Part shown: positions 1 through 12,752 of the stretch, in pieces
Layout: each line of letters starts with the position of its first letter
Position numbering within the stretch: the stretch's first letter is position 1
NCBI GenBank assembly: GCA_036244855.1
Contig: BQKZ01000301.1
Span: forward strand, 99,980 to 163,979
Source: Temnopleurus reevesii
Taxonomy: Eukaryota; Echinodermata; Echinoidea; Temnopleuroida; Temnopleuridae
Direction of reading: 5' to 3'
Length of the DNA stretch: 64,000 nucleotides
Program-made: the position numbers and the translations under genes
Notes under the pieces: generated by a model
What the model was told of the DNA's origin: nothing
What the model saw: only the letters and a program-made list of their open reading frames with translations
Databases searched by the model: none

Positions 1-864
1 TTTAAAAACATACAGCATACCACGTGATAAAATGTACACCTTTATCTTCAAGAGTGCTCTATATATAGAAGACCACTGTAGAAGGGTGGCCTCTATAGAC
101 AATTTTGATCCTAGTATTGCTGGATTGCCTACGTTGGAGTATAGAAACAATGCTTTCTCTTTCTTTGCTTTAACTTTTGATCTTTTGCGAGTGCATTCTG
201 CCATCTCATATTGCTGTATGTGTTCTGGCCCCTCCCACATTCCCATCTTCTTCTATTGCCTCTCTACCTTATCCCCTCCCTCCTCTCATCCCCTTCCGCT
301 CCTCTCCTCCCATTTTTCAAATTTACACCCCACCTTTCCTCCCCTCTGTTCTGTCTTCCACATCCCATCCTCATCTTTTATTTTCTCAAACCTTTTTCCT
401 CTCTCTCTGTCTATTCTTGTTACAATCCTCTTCTTCCTCTCTACCATTTCTACCCCATCCTCTCCCTATCCTATCTCACTTTATCTGCGCTCTCTCCTAT
501 CTATTTTATTCCGTCCTATCTCCTTTGTACCCTTCCTTCTTTTTCTTCTCTGTTTTTCTAAATTCATCCCTTCTTCTCTACATTCTCCCTCTGTACATTT
601 CCTCCTACCCTACCCCATCCTCCATTTTCCCTCTCTCCATCTCTATCTCACTTCGCTTTCTACTTCTTTCTCCAACCCTCTCTCCAACTCGCATCCCCTC
701 TCTTCCCTACCTCCTCCTACCCCACCCTCTCTCTTTTACTCCCCCCACTCTACCCTTCTTTCTTTCTCTATACCCTACTCTCCTCCCTTTCCTACCCCAC
801 CTCCCCCTCTACCCCTCCTTCTCTCTCTCTCTCTCTCTCTTTACCCCACCCTTATCTCCTTCAG
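1..864 (+). other. KLC: KLC intron, 3' part, ending in a giant AG-free pyrimidine tract
   Basis: The window opens inside an intron of the kinesin light chain gene, whose TPR-encoding exons must lie upstream. From about 225 to 862 the + strand is almost entirely C and T, a degenerate CCTCT/CTACC-like pyrimidine satellite that ends in a pure (TC)n run at about 820-841. There is no AG dinucleotide between the AG at 190-191 and the acceptor AG at 863-864, so the whole stretch acts as one AG exclusion zone in front of the 3' splice site. Long open frames across it are composition artefacts rich in Ser, Pro, Leu and Phe, not genes. Confidence 0.8.
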
Positions 865-1071
865 GCCCTGGACATGGTGCGCGAGACCAAAGTCCGAGAG
901 CTTCTGGGCCAGGACCTCTCCACAGACGTGCCACGGTCCGAGGCCTTGGCTAAGGAGCGGCACCACCGACGTAGCAGCAGCGGCACCCCCAGGCACGGAA
1001 GCACAGAGAGCGTGTCGTATGAGAAGACAGACGGTAGCGAGGAAGTGAGTATAGGCGTAGCATGGAAAGGG
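865..1071 (+). CDS. KLC: Kinesin light chain, exon after the TPR domain (partial gene)
   Basis: This exon encodes the start of the C-terminal tail of kinesin light chain, the cargo-binding and regulatory subunit of the conventional kinesin-1 motor. It begins in phase 0 after the acceptor TTCAG with ALDMVRETKVRELLGQ, which matches the region just past the last TPR of KLC proteins. It continues with a basic, Ser-rich stretch (HHRRSSSGTPRHGS) and ends with EEVSIGVAWKG, which corresponds to the vertebrate EEVS-xxVEW-NGDG segment. The donor GGG|GTGAGT at 1072 keeps phase 0 (69 codons) and preserves the family sequence. RRSSS is a likely basophilic-kinase site. The identification rests on remembered KLC sequences, but the order of motifs across four exons is diagnostic. 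Upstream exons are outside the window. Confidence 0.92.
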
Positions 1072-1077
1072 GTGAGT
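1042..1077 (+). promoter_or_regulatory. KLC: Tandem 5' splice sites at the end of the KLC exon
   Basis: Two strong donors with the same 10-base sequence GTGAGTATAG lie 27 bases apart: GAA|GTGAGT with GT at 1045 and GGG|GTGAGT with GT at 1072. Both leave phase 0, so use of the upstream site would delete nine residues (VSIGVAWKG) without shifting the frame. The downstream site retains the conserved EEVS...W segment and is probably the default. Actual use of the upstream donor is inferred. Confidence 0.6.
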
Positions 1078-2942
1078 ATAGCAAGTGAATAGCCGCAGTG
1101 TTTGACCAGTTTCTTCACAACAAAATTCTCTCAAGCAATATCAGATGAAGGGTAGGCAACACGGTTTCTGATTTGAGTGATGATTTTCTATCTTTCTCCT
1201 TTTATTTACTTCCAAGAATTGCCAACCAGGATAATGCCTTTATCGATTTCCATTCCAATAGCTTGAGGCAATATGCCATTCAAAATATACCATGATTAAA
1301 ACACAGAATTGTAAGAGTTGGCAACTCTTGCCCACATTAGATTGATGTGATGTTTGGCCTCAAATTATTTTCAGTTTTACTTTTCAAAGAATGAGTGAAG
1401 TTTTGCAACTTTCCACTTTTTGATGTTTTCGGAATTATCATTTTCTTATCATTTCTCAAAAATCAATTCCTGTTTTTTGGCGCTTTCTATCTTTAGGTCC
1501 AAAGTAGCCATTTTGCTTCATAGTTAAGATGATAAAAGTAAAGAGATTTTCATCCTAAAGTAATTTGTGCCCATTCCAAAGTAATGCCCACTCTCTTTTT
1601 CCAATTGCAGTAAACCTTTTATGCATGTTGTTTACTTTGTTTGTTTTTATTTCTTTGGGCAAAGAAAGAAGATTGCGTGTTAAATGTTTCACAACACTTT
1701 GCACATTGGCACAAACATGGAGGATTTACAATCATGGATATTTTCATCATTATTACATCAAAAGTAGCAAATAAAGACAAAAAAGCAGTTGGTTTAGAAT
1801 AAACAACAAAATATATACACCCTAAGTAATATTACAAGGTATTGGATATTTGAATAGTGGCATCCATTTTTAGTCTAAACCCAGGTCTGTACATCAACAA
1901 AGGATTAAGCATACCAAATGAAAATAATCTACAAAAACAGCAATTTTTCTTCAATTTATCAATCATATATATTAATTAATTACCTTTGACCTATTTGATT
2001 ATTTTCTTCTTCTATAAACCTTAAGATGTTTTTAAGATATGGGATTCTTACCCTTGCTAATGCTGCTAACAATTATGTATTTGCATTGCATAATTTGGTG
2101 TCGTGGATCAGTAGTCCATATTAATTATCCTGCTCTGGTTACTCTTTAATGCAGTAACCCTTCTCATGGCAAAGAGCAGTTAGTTGTGCTCAAAATTGGA
2201 ACTCCCAATATTATAGGGACTCAGAATGACCTTATATAATATAATCTAAATTTGGGCATGATCATGAATTAACTTATACTCATTTTTTTGCGCTTCAGAA
2301 ATGAGTCATATTTGACTAATTATGACAATTTAAAAAGTGGTTATAGGGAGGACATTTAGCAATTAGAATCCAATAGATTTATTTTGTTTATTTAATATCC
2401 ATGGCAATTTCATCTTTATCTAGGGACAGCTGTCCTAGTCATCTACAGAGGGAGTAGTAAACCTCCTAATTAGGATGTGGGAGATATTTATACGGCATTA
2501 AAATTGGTTGGAGATTAAAGTGACAATAAATTCATAAGAGATAATGTTTGTTATTCCCTTACTAGAACTTCTATATGTCATATTATTTTAGTTAAACATG
2601 AACTCTAGTTTTAGTATTGCATTATGAAAGAAAATTTTTTTGAACAAGTATGAAATTTGTTACATGTAATTATATACCAAAAGACAGGGGTCACTTGCCC
2701 AGTCAAAATTCAGAGCAGAACAACATTGTCAAGATTGAGAGATGTTTTTATATTTTCTATCTCTGTCCCAACACTTGATTTGCCATTTAATATTTCCTTC
2801 TTTGTTTGAAAGAGGATTCTTTCACAATGTAATCACTCACACAACCAGAATTTATGCCCATCTTGAAGTATAATTCATGCCTCATTTCCCACCTGATTGT
2901 GAGATAATCCCACTTTCTACTTGCATCTCCCGACTCGCGTAG

Positions 2943-3026
2943 AAGCGGAAACCGAAGGATCGTTCCCGATCTATCCCGGCCGGATACGTCGAGATACCTC
3001 GCAGTCCACCTCATGTTCTCGTGGAG
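2943..3026 (+). CDS. KLC: Probable KLC cassette exon (28 codons)
   Basis: This GC-rich island stands in an otherwise AT-rich intron. It is bounded by an acceptor (pyrimidine-rich stretch, then CGCGTAG) and a donor GTGGAG|GTTAGC. The 84 bases are open, in phase 0 at both ends, and would insert 28 residues starting KRKPKDRSRSIPAGYVEIP and ending HVLVE, rich in Lys, Arg and Pro, between the exons at 865-1071 and 12753-12871. Multiple KLC isoforms differing in the C-terminal tail are known in animals, including sea urchins, so an optional exon here fits. The donor is not ideal. A minus-strand open frame over the same bases is the alternative, but it has no matching splice context. Confidence 0.55.
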
Positions 3027-3680
3027 GTTAGCTATTGTTTAATACATTCTGGCGATGAACCACGTCAGTCAAATCCAGTCCCTTTACTAATCTCACCATC
3101 CATTGGATTCAAACATATATGATTTAAAGAGACTACTAACAACCAAGATGCTTTATCATTATTATTATAATAACGGAACCTTCTTTTATATTTGAATAAA
3201 CAACATGCTTTGAGTTATCTCATTTTAACAATCATTTTCCATCATGCACTTTATTGATATAATACCCAAGTAGATAGAACACCACATCAATTTTATTCCC
3301 ACTCAAATATGTTTATTTATTCTGCAACGCCTATTCTTTGGTGAAGGCAACTTATTAAACCCTGAGTTGTAGGTATTTAAGTTGACAAGAAGATCGCATG
3401 TGATGTGATAGTGGAAGATAATTGGGATTAAAATAATCTTGGATTTGGCATTTTTTCTAAAGCTTATATAAGATACATAGGTTAAGGCTTTATTTATGAG
3501 ACAAGTCTTGTGGAATTTGCAGTATCTACTATGTAGATAAATTGAATGAGATCATACTTTTATATTAAGTTATAGAAAAAAAATTAAAGAGTATCATCTA
3601 GAATCTGAGTTGGTGTAGCCTTGTTGTCAATTAATCCCAAATGATAAAATGGTACACTATCGATACACTGTCTCTTGCAG

Positions 3681-3710
3681 AAAGGGTTCGAAAATGCTCA
3701 ATATGGAAAG
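3681..3710 (+). CDS. KLC: Probable KLC microexon (10 codons, KGFENAQYGK)
   Basis: A 30-base segment lies between an excellent acceptor (TGTCTCTTGCAG) and a good donor (AAAG|GTAAAA). It reads KGFENAQYGK and is phase 0 at both ends. It can therefore be included alone, or with the 28-codon exon 655 bases upstream, before the constant exon beginning NGDGKLRRSG, without disturbing the frame. Its size, phase and place match the isoform-generating part of KLC genes. Whether it is transcribed is not shown by the sequence. Confidence 0.6.
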
Positions 3711-5020
3711 GTAAAACTTATCATTTCTTCTATTTGTGCATCATCCTCATAACAATGTAGACATCAGAATTCCATTTTAATCTGTGAAATTTCTTGTAGA
3801 AAGAGAGATATTTATCTGTGTTGTGGCATTAATTCTACTTCATTTGTTCAAATATTGATAGCATATGACATAAAGAGAGCATGCTATCCAGTTCTGTGCT
3901 AGATGTAGCGGTTGGCCACGGATATACTAACATGCAATTAAAGAAGTATTATTAAATTCATTCAATAGCATTGAATGAGACAGATTAATTTTGATATAAA
4001 TTCCAGATATTTTAAGGGAAAGTTTATTATTGATATATCTCATCATCAGATAACTAAAGGTTTGGTCCTAAAATTAGGTAAATCAAGAATATTCTAGATT
4101 TAATTTGCTTTTAAGAAAAATAGAAAATAGAAAGGATATATGATAGCAAAATTTAATTATTAAACTTGTGATATCCTATGTTTGTAAAAGAAATACTGAA
4201 TCATACATTTTTAAGAAATCAGAAATATGCGTTTTACTCTCAATTATATAATATCATTTTAAAAAATTACAAAGGTAAGATGGGTATTCCACAAATCTGT
4301 TTATAATTTAATTGATAAATGGGACCTGTGATGACTCTGAAAATATGATCTAGTACGGATTATTAACATCTGATGTTTTTGCATGTTCATTACATCATTA
4401 CTATCTTCACTTTAACCAATATATTGTCACCAATATTATCTTTGTTTTAAATTCATCAGGGTTGACATTTTTCCATTTACATTCTCCTTTTTTCTATACA
4501 TTTATTTCTGATTCTTAATTAAAATCATCTTACACCTTTTCTATGTCTTTTTTAAAATAATTGCCAGTTTGAATAGTAAAGGAGGTATATACTTGATTTA
4601 AATATGTTATATCAAGATAAAGGAATTGAAAAATCAATAACGATCATTATCAATAAGGAGGTTAATGAAGTAAGTAAATTTCTTGATAAATTAATAAATA
4701 AGTAAAAAAAATATATATATATAAATGAATATGAGAATGAATGAATAAGTGAATAAACAAGAGAAAATTTGAATAGATAAATGACTGATGTTGATATTTG
4801 GCTATGTATTACGAAATTGTCTTGCCATGTTTTGGAATGTGCCATTGTATAATTTATGAAAATGCGATAACATTTGAAACAACATATGTATGAAAGTGTT
4901 GCTTAGAGTGCCAAAGTTCTACAAAACTAGCAAGAGAAGTAAAATCCTCATAAAGTTATGAAAATTTAAGAAAGTAAAGTGATGATTATTGTCATTGGCT
5001 AGATTACAGCAAGAAATAGG

Positions 5021-5104
5021 TAAAAAAAAAAAACCAAAAACAAAAAAGAAAAAAATAAAAAAAAAAAAAGAAAAAAAAAAAAAAAAAAAATTAAAAAAAA
5101 AAGT
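5021..5104 (+). repeat. A-rich low-complexity tract
   Basis: Nearly pure A with scattered G, C and T for about 80 bases. It could be an expanded poly(A) tail of an old retroposon, but no recognisable body precedes it. Confidence 0.85.
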
Positions 5105-8100
5105 AGAATTACATGAAGCTATTTTATTGAAAAAAAAGATAAATTAATTGTACTTGTAACTCAAGTGAAATCCCATAGGATTGAGCATTATGCCCAATTG
5201 AAATGATAAGAATTAAATCAGCTAATGATGAATATTATTTTTTTTAGAGAAAACAAGAAATGGCAAAAGCTACTTTGCATACTTGCTTGGTTTTATTTTT
5301 GCTATAAGTAAATTATTATTTGCCAAGGTTGCTTTTTGCAAAGTTGATTTACTTTTGTTCATTTATTTTACTCCAGCAATAATAAAATAATGAATATAAA
5401 TATGCAGAAGAGAGCACCTTTAATTAGTGATAAAGTATTTGGCACAGAGCATAGATTATCAAATGTAAAAAAAAAAAGACTTATTAACTGATATATGTCT
5501 CTTATGCTTACTGTACGCTTCAGTTCATAGATGTTGTTTTGTTTTACTTTTAAGTTTGAAATGTATCATTTAAGCTATTAGAGATGAATAAAATTGGCAA
5601 GATTCATGTTTATTAGATACATGTACTTATCACACACACCCGCTTCCTGAATTTTGAAGTTGATGAATTTTATCTCCACCATTAAAACAGAAAATAATTT
5701 GAAACCTTTTCTACAACTTAAGTTAATTATGGAAGTCCAATGATACAGATACTATCAACTTTTAGCTTGTATTTCTTCTCTAAAAATGCAAAAGAGTGTA
5801 CTCTCCAAGTCCCAATATGTAACAAGATGCCTAATGCCTTGCATTGCGATTTCTAGTATTCCAAACGCTGGGAAATATGAAAATAGTTCCATGAGTGAGA
5901 GATTGATATATTGTTATATTTTAAGACACATTCTTGTGTTTTACAAACAGTTGAATTCAATATTTGGTGTTTTAGTCTTTGGATGCAGATTTGCAGCTTG
6001 ATAGATTAGTTTTTAAAAGCGGGTAGGAGTTGCAGGCTTGTTTTGGTTTTTGGTGCATGAGGATATATATATGATTGTGGGTGTATATATTCATTGTGGA
6101 AGGTTTGACTTGTCGCAGTAGAAAGGTATAGTTGTTTTCTGCTTGAAATAGTGGGTTTCTATATTGGGGCCTGATTTGTCTTGAGACTACATTCAGAATT
6201 AATCTTGAGTTTATTAAGACTAGTGCTGCAGCATTTAATAACTGGTTTGTCATTGCTTCACTATTTGCCTAATTTAGTATTTTATCATTTAACTTAGTCC
6301 AACATAATTTAATCGTATCTCTTCTAAATGGTTTTCAACATCCATTTTTTTTAATACATGTTTTTTTTGTTTTATTTTTTATAAAACGATGTTTTCCAAA
6401 TCTACTTTGTCCAGTATAAGGTCACTTAAAACATTTATTAGACAATTGTTATTGAACCAACTGGTAATTAGAGCAAGTTATTTTTTGACCAAATTTTTAG
6501 ACTGGATGAACCATATACAAATATATAAGGATAAGTTTTTTTTTATTTGTGAATATAGTTGAAAATGCATTGTGAATTTCTGACACTTGATCATTCAGAG
6601 TAGGATAATGGTTTATTTGCATTACATCACAATAAACCACCTCAACCCAGGTATTACAAGGTAGCAAAAGAAAAAAATATCAGTCAGATGAAATCTGCAT
6701 GATCCTTCTTACTCCATGCTACTGAGAATTGAAGTACAAATTTTTATAATCCTACATATTATTAACACTCCTGCTTCTTTATATACACTGTATCATGTCC
6801 CTACATGTTTGGCTGTTGGCTGTTACACCTCAAACACCCTGTTACAAGAAATATTGAGATTGGGTCATGTACATAACTTCATTACTGGGTCAAACACTGT
6901 TGTTTATTTGCTATACTCACTGTCTTATGTCTCTGTTTCTGTCTATGGGAACGGAATAATATCTTATTCTTATCTGGTTTTATTTCATATTTCTATGTGA
7001 ACTTTGTCTAAGCACTTTTATTTTAGTGCAGTTTCTTACGCAGACTGCAAGCTCTTGTTATATTTGAAGTGTTGTTGATGAAGTGTTTTGATGGTTATTG
7101 TGTCATGGCGAGTTGCTGTGGGCGATGTAAAGCATTGGAGGGAATTCGACAGAAAAATTGAGGAAAAAAGTCCTGCCAATGGACAATTTTATGCGGGACC
7201 CAGACCTTCAAATATAATGTGTAAACAACAAATGCTTTAATTTGCTGACATTTTGAATGAGAACTTTCTGAGACAGGATCCAGACTCTGTTATTTCTCTT
7301 CAAATTGTATCTTATTTGAAAGCATTATTGAAAGATGTGAAAGAATGAAGTTTCCCTGAAACAAAAGCTTGCAGATCTGTGGGTATTTATGAGTTTGCAT
7401 GCAGCTATCCAATTAATGATTTCAAGGCACTTTATATATATATTTATATGATTTCAAACCCTGTTTTGCTGCTTTATCTATATTGTATTGAATCAAGAAC
7501 CTTTTTGATTTGTTATCAATAATATCCAGCAATGTACAAAGTGATTATATCTGTATGTGATCAATGATTATAATATTTCTTTCAACTTGCTATTTCAGCT
7601 CCTCTGTATATCCAAGTAGTCAGCAAAGTGCATGTCCATTGGCACTCTCCAGCTACTATGCAATTACAAAATTGTTTTAGTTTGAGAAATTTATATATCC
7701 ATATTGTGTGTATATATATTCTGTATTTATTATTTGTCTTTCTCCACCCCTTTTAGCAGGTACCCACTCCTTAATGTGCAAATTTCTGGCTGTGCATTTC
7801 TAGCCCTGCATGTGTCCTAAATCTTTCTAATTGCATGTTTGTGTTTTCACTTTCCTTTGCACTATCCCTAACTACCTCTAAGCATCTAGCATTGTGTGTT
7901 CTTGGAAATTAATGCAAACTAATTATTTAGATTTTAAAATAATGATCTAAAACACCTAACAGTAAATCTAAACTTTTAATATTGATTACAAGCAATTTTT
8001 GTGTGACGATTTAAATTTAGTTCAAAGAGTTGAAGCATTTAGAAAGAGATTGAAGGAAATAAAATGAAATCTAACACCATCAAATCTGATAGATTTAGGT

Positions 8101-10489
8101 CTGAAAACACTAATTTATGTTTTATAATGCAAAATGTGTTTTGTCAATGTTTGTTCCTTTTGTGTGGTAAGCATTTGTTTTCTGTTCAGCAACGATATAC
8201 TTCTACATGTATGTGTATTTGATTAAAAAAACAAAGAGTACCAACATGCTTACATCAAATCCATTTGTTGTCTGTGATAACTTATTCCAAACAACCAGGC
8301 ATGCACATGAGGTTTATTACTCAATTATTCAAAACAAGACAGGACTAAAGAGCTTGAAGCAGTACAATATTTGCACACAAATTAATTTTTTTCATTTATG
8401 TGATGAAATGTGTATTACACAGGGTGTTATGTCTGTGTCATTCAAACCTCATGAATACAGCTCCCCTGCAATGATAATTCATTCCCATTGACATTGGCTA
8501 TTTTCCATTTAATTGTTTGGAACTAGCATCTCTGACAACAGATGAATATGATGTTGCACATTTCTACCCTACAAACACCTATTAATTGTATATTGTTTTT
8601 CTCAAACTTTTGACGAAGAAGCAAGTGCTGAGAAGCCATTTCCGTATAGAATTTGTAGCTTATCACTGAGAGAAAGTCAAGTAGACATGCATTTGGTATT
8701 GTACTTTGCAAACCAGAAGCCAAAGAGCTTTACTTTTTTATCCTTGCTTTCCTAAAACGTTCATGGCATTGATATTATTTCATTTCACGAGCTGAATCAT
8801 TGCTGTTTTTCTACAATGTTAAAAAAAACCACTTCAAGACTGGCATAAAAATGAATGCATGTAAAAGTTTTTCTATGCAGCACATTCTTGAATGAATCTA
8901 TTGTTGGTGATGTGCTTGAGCTGAAAACATTTGAGTCTGAAACATTAAAGATTACAAAAGATTCAACTAAAATAGTATACATAGTTAAAGTTAAAGCTAC
9001 ATTGTCATCATTTGTATGGTTTCACATTAAATATTTGAGAGCTTGAAAACATTGATTAAAGGAAATAAATCTGTATTCTAAAGCATTGAAAAATTCATGT
9101 CCAAAATTTTGTAGGTTTATTTAACAAACTTTTTTTTTAGTAATTGTAAAATTATTCCTGCAATGTTAACTATATGTTCATTGAATTAGAAGTTCATAAA
9201 CATATATTTATATGTATCAATAATTGTGTGGCAATGTGTGAATTGAGAAAAAAATGAATAAAAACATGACAGCTCAATAGTAGTATAGATAGGAAAGTTT
9301 TCAAAGTCATACATATATGGAAAACAAATAAAATCTCACAAACAAATGTTATTGCATTGATCATTTACAAAATGCAACTTTTATGCATTTAAGATATTTT
9401 CATGTCTGCAATAATCATCTAAATAAGTCTGCCCTCATCTGAAAATCAATTTTACGACCAGCATTATTCATAGAAAGTTCTTTTTAAGAGTATGTAGTTT
9501 AGAGAATATATCTAGTTGAAGAGAATAGTTCAAGAAAGTGTTTATCAGAAGTTTTTAAGATTTTGACATTTTTCACAATGATAGTAGAATTGTTTAGACT
9601 GTTCATAATGATGTACTTGTTAGAATGTATTCATATATTAATAGATTTTGTGTTCATGTATTAGGGGCATCATATGGCATGTTTCCTAGTAAAGATACAT
9701 GTCAGAAATACTTTTCTCTTAATTGAAAACTTCCATGCAAGGATAAGAGATATCAGTGTTCAAAAAGGATTACACAAATTTCCTGAATTAAATTGTAATT
9801 TGTCATTTAGGACATCACACAATTATAATGCATTTTCATACCAAAATTATTTGCATGAAATTGTCTTTAAAAAATCCCAAAGCAAACATACCATCTGAAC
9901 ATCTTTCTATTTTGCAAGAATCTATGTTCACTGTTAAGCTGCGAATGATTTTGGATGTTTCTCTAGGATATAACTCTGGTATATGACTGCAGCATACGGC
10001 TCAAATTCATTTTGAAATCTTTGATTTTTGCTCAAGGAGATATTCCACATATATTATGCACATCCCTCATATGCAGTCATAGCACTCGTCAATAGAATAG
10101 ACTTCAATGTACTGAAATATGAGATTGCAAAAATTGGACAGAGTTGTGAAGCGCTAGTCAGCAAAACTGAAATAATTTGAGTTTAGGAATCCACCATCGC
10201 TATTCTTCAATGTATATATTTATATATTTTCATTATAACTTGGACCAATTATGTTTACTTGGTCTATGACATTTGAGATATTTGTACAATTACTACAACA
10301 ACTGAACTGTAGGAGTTGATGGCAGCATGATATTGTGGAATGTCTCAGTGGAGACCAAATTGTTCAGTTTTCTTTAACTTCCTTCAGCCATCTCTGACAA
10401 TGAACCCAGTTTTTGTCTAGTCCCATCCCTTTCTAGTCATCTCCTGTTTCATGTTTTATGTACTTAGATTATATTTTTCCTATATCAGC

Positions 10490-10555
10490 CATTCCGAACC
10501 CCTCCAAAGTACAGCTCTTTGGCTGAAGAAGGTGTTCATAAATGAATTAAAAAGT
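10490..10555 (+). mobile_element. 3' tail of a retroelement, copy 1
   Basis: The stretch containing CCGAACCCCTCC, CAGCTCTTTGGCTGAAGAAG and GTGTTCATAAATGAATTAAAA is clearly related to 18281-18375 (CTGGACCCCTC, CAGCCTTATGGCTGAAGAGG, GTGTTCC, then AAATAAAT repeats). Two same-strand copies that share the block and then end in A-rich tails are typical of 5'-truncated LINE or LINE-mobilised SINE 3' ends. The family is not identified. Confidence 0.5.
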
Positions 10556-11898
10556 TGATAACAAAACCCTATGTAACAGACATCACATCATCTGAATTTG
10601 AATTTCAATTATTTCTAAAAACAGATTTAAAATTGGACAGTAAATTGGACTGTAAATGTATTTTATATGACACAACCAAAATACAAGTTCCAACACCAGC
10701 AGTGTAGACAAACCTCATGCTTTATAGTTGCACATGATGCATTAATAAATAAAGCTTGAATGTAAAGAGATAATAAAAGCATAGTCTACTTAATTTTTTT
10801 GGGGAGGGGCGGCAATACATTAAAAAAATAGTGTGACATAATGTAAGTCACAGCATACACATTCAACTATTTTCCACCAAAAATTGGCCTGAATCAAAGG
10901 TTTTTGTTATCATTATAATCATATGATTAATATCTTGGTTTGAATTATAATTGACACATGTGTGCAAAGTGTAATTTTGGGTGAGGGAGATTTGTTTGTA
11001 TGTCCACTTGGAATGGCTGATATAGTGAAATGAGAAACTAAAGGGAATCATTTTTCCCAAATATGCATGGAAACTATTTTTAGTAGATATGTAAATTAGA
11101 ATGTTTTCCGCTCACCTAGAACCTGTTGTCATATGTTTTTGTACACACATTTTTAATGTTGATGCATGCTCATGTGAAATGATAAAGAAAAAGGTACTGT
11201 TAGCACCACCATACGCACTGCACTGCCACTTGCAATTGTCAAATTAATTGAGAGTAATGCAATGATTATTAAACTGTTAAAAAATCACTGAATTATCATA
11301 ACTGTAACTGTAGACTGTGGCTTAAGAAAAGCAGTTTTGGAAGTAGATTTAATGGGTAAAAAAGGATTTTGAATGACATCCTTTTTTTTTCAATCAACCT
11401 TCATTTTCTACCAGAATCATGTAATCTTGAAATATACACATGTGAGAATGTTTGATTAGATCATGTTTATATTGACTGTATAATGAGCTAAAAGGAAGCT
11501 TATTTATGTACACCTTCTTTTAATTCTTACCACCCTGAAGTATCTGCACATTTAATTATCCAAACAGGATATTAATACCTTCCCAACCCCTTCCCTGACC
11601 ACCCCAACTGCCAACCCCTCGAAGTCAGTACGACAAACTGTGACCCCTGTTCATATATTTTTTCTCCATGCATTATTATTTGTAATTTGTTTTCATATTT
11701 AATGGTTCCCTGGAAGCTCATTTATGTTTTTTGTGTCTTTCATTTAATATTCATGGTTTCATGAATGACATTTCACAAGTTTATTATTATTTTCTTTTTC
11801 TTCTTTTGATTTTCACAGATGTAATTTGTAGTTTCATTTATAATTTCATTCCCATTTTGTCCCCCCAAGCAGCAAGTGCTGAGCAATTCGGATCAATG

Positions 11899-11899
<1 letters not shown>

Positions 11900-11935
<36 letters not shown>
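11900..11935 (+). repeat. (TC)n microsatellite
   Basis: CT dinucleotide repeats, interrupted once by TTT, within the KLC intron. Confidence 0.95.
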
Positions 11936-12229
11936 AAAATAGCGTAGCCATGTAACATGAAGTGCTATCTTATCTGTTTTTATATTGAATATGGTTGATT
12001 ATATCAATGTATAGTCAAAGTCACAATAGACTCGGGGTAAGATGAAACAAACCATACATATTAAACATATTTTAAAAAAAATTGTGGGGTTTGTCTCCCT
12101 CTTATCTTTACAAAAATTACCTTTGATAGTTGATGCATGAATTCGGTGGATGTGGTTTAGTTTTATAATTCCTTTTGGAAGCTCAATCAAGAGTTTCATT
12201 TGCAAATCATTTTAAATGATGATTCCAAA

Positions 12230-12406
12230 TCAGAGAACCATTTCCTACCGGCCAATCCAGACTATCTCAGAACAATATGTCAACCTATGAAACTAGCCAA
12301 AACAAGGAGTTGCCTAGAGATCAGGGAAAGTTTCTCTAGCCAAAGAGTTGTGAATGTATGGAACAAGCTTCAACAGAAAAGCCCTAAATACCTGCACTCT
12401 CATTAA
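12230..12406 (+). mobile_element. Degraded LINE fragment: C-terminal tail of a reverse transcriptase ORF
   Basis: The open frame reads ...MKLAKTRSCLEIRESFSSQRVVNVWNKLQQ... and stops at 12406. The pattern R-x-FFS-x-RVVN-x-WN-x-LP is the characteristic ending of ORF2 polyproteins of non-LTR retrotransposons (CR1/Jockey/Rex-like), just after the reverse transcriptase thumb. No catalytic YxDD region is present nearby, so this is a 5'-truncated relic inside the KLC intron. Clade assignment needs a search. Confidence 0.7.
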
Positions 12407-12752
12407 CCCTTTTAAAGGGACTACCCAATTTTTTTAATGGGCCCACAGGGACCCCGTAACTCGGCCACACCATGCAACATTTAGTGTTACATTCTGTATT
12501 CAATTACCAATAACAATATGTAGATGCGGCTTTTAAGATAAATCAAAGATGAATTGAAATTGCTATGGTGCAACCTTCATGTTACAAAATATCATAATTC
12601 ATAACCTTATTCTATTGTGGCTTTTGACATTGTTGACAGATAATATTAGTTCACCTTGATATAGTATAGAGAGAGAAAAAGAGAGAGAGCTGGCCCTGTG
12701 CATGCTTGCATGTTGACCCCAAACCTATGTTATGTCATTCTTATTACGTCAG

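Larger units (their letters stand above)
1072..12752 (+). other. KLC: Long KLC intron (11.7 kb, outside the two candidate cassette exons)
   Basis: AT-rich intronic DNA. Apart from the two candidate cassette exons it holds an A-rich tract (5021-5104), a retroelement 3' tail (about 10490-10555), a (TC)n microsatellite (11900-11935), a LINE reverse-transcriptase tail fragment (about 12230-12406) and a short (GA)n run (12667-12689). The acceptor is TTACGTCAG at 12744-12752. No other open segment with splice signals and matching phase was found. Confidence 0.75.

Noticed and set aside
32..1048. Long open frames (up to 338 codons) across the first kilobase
   Set aside because: They are produced by the stop-poor pyrimidine tract; the composition is Ser/Pro/Leu/Phe repeats and the frames run out of register with the real KLC exon at 865.
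2787..3014. Minus-strand open frame MRWTARYLDV...
   Set aside because: It overlaps the plus-strand cassette exon candidate, shows no known domain and has no supporting splice context; best seen as its shadow.
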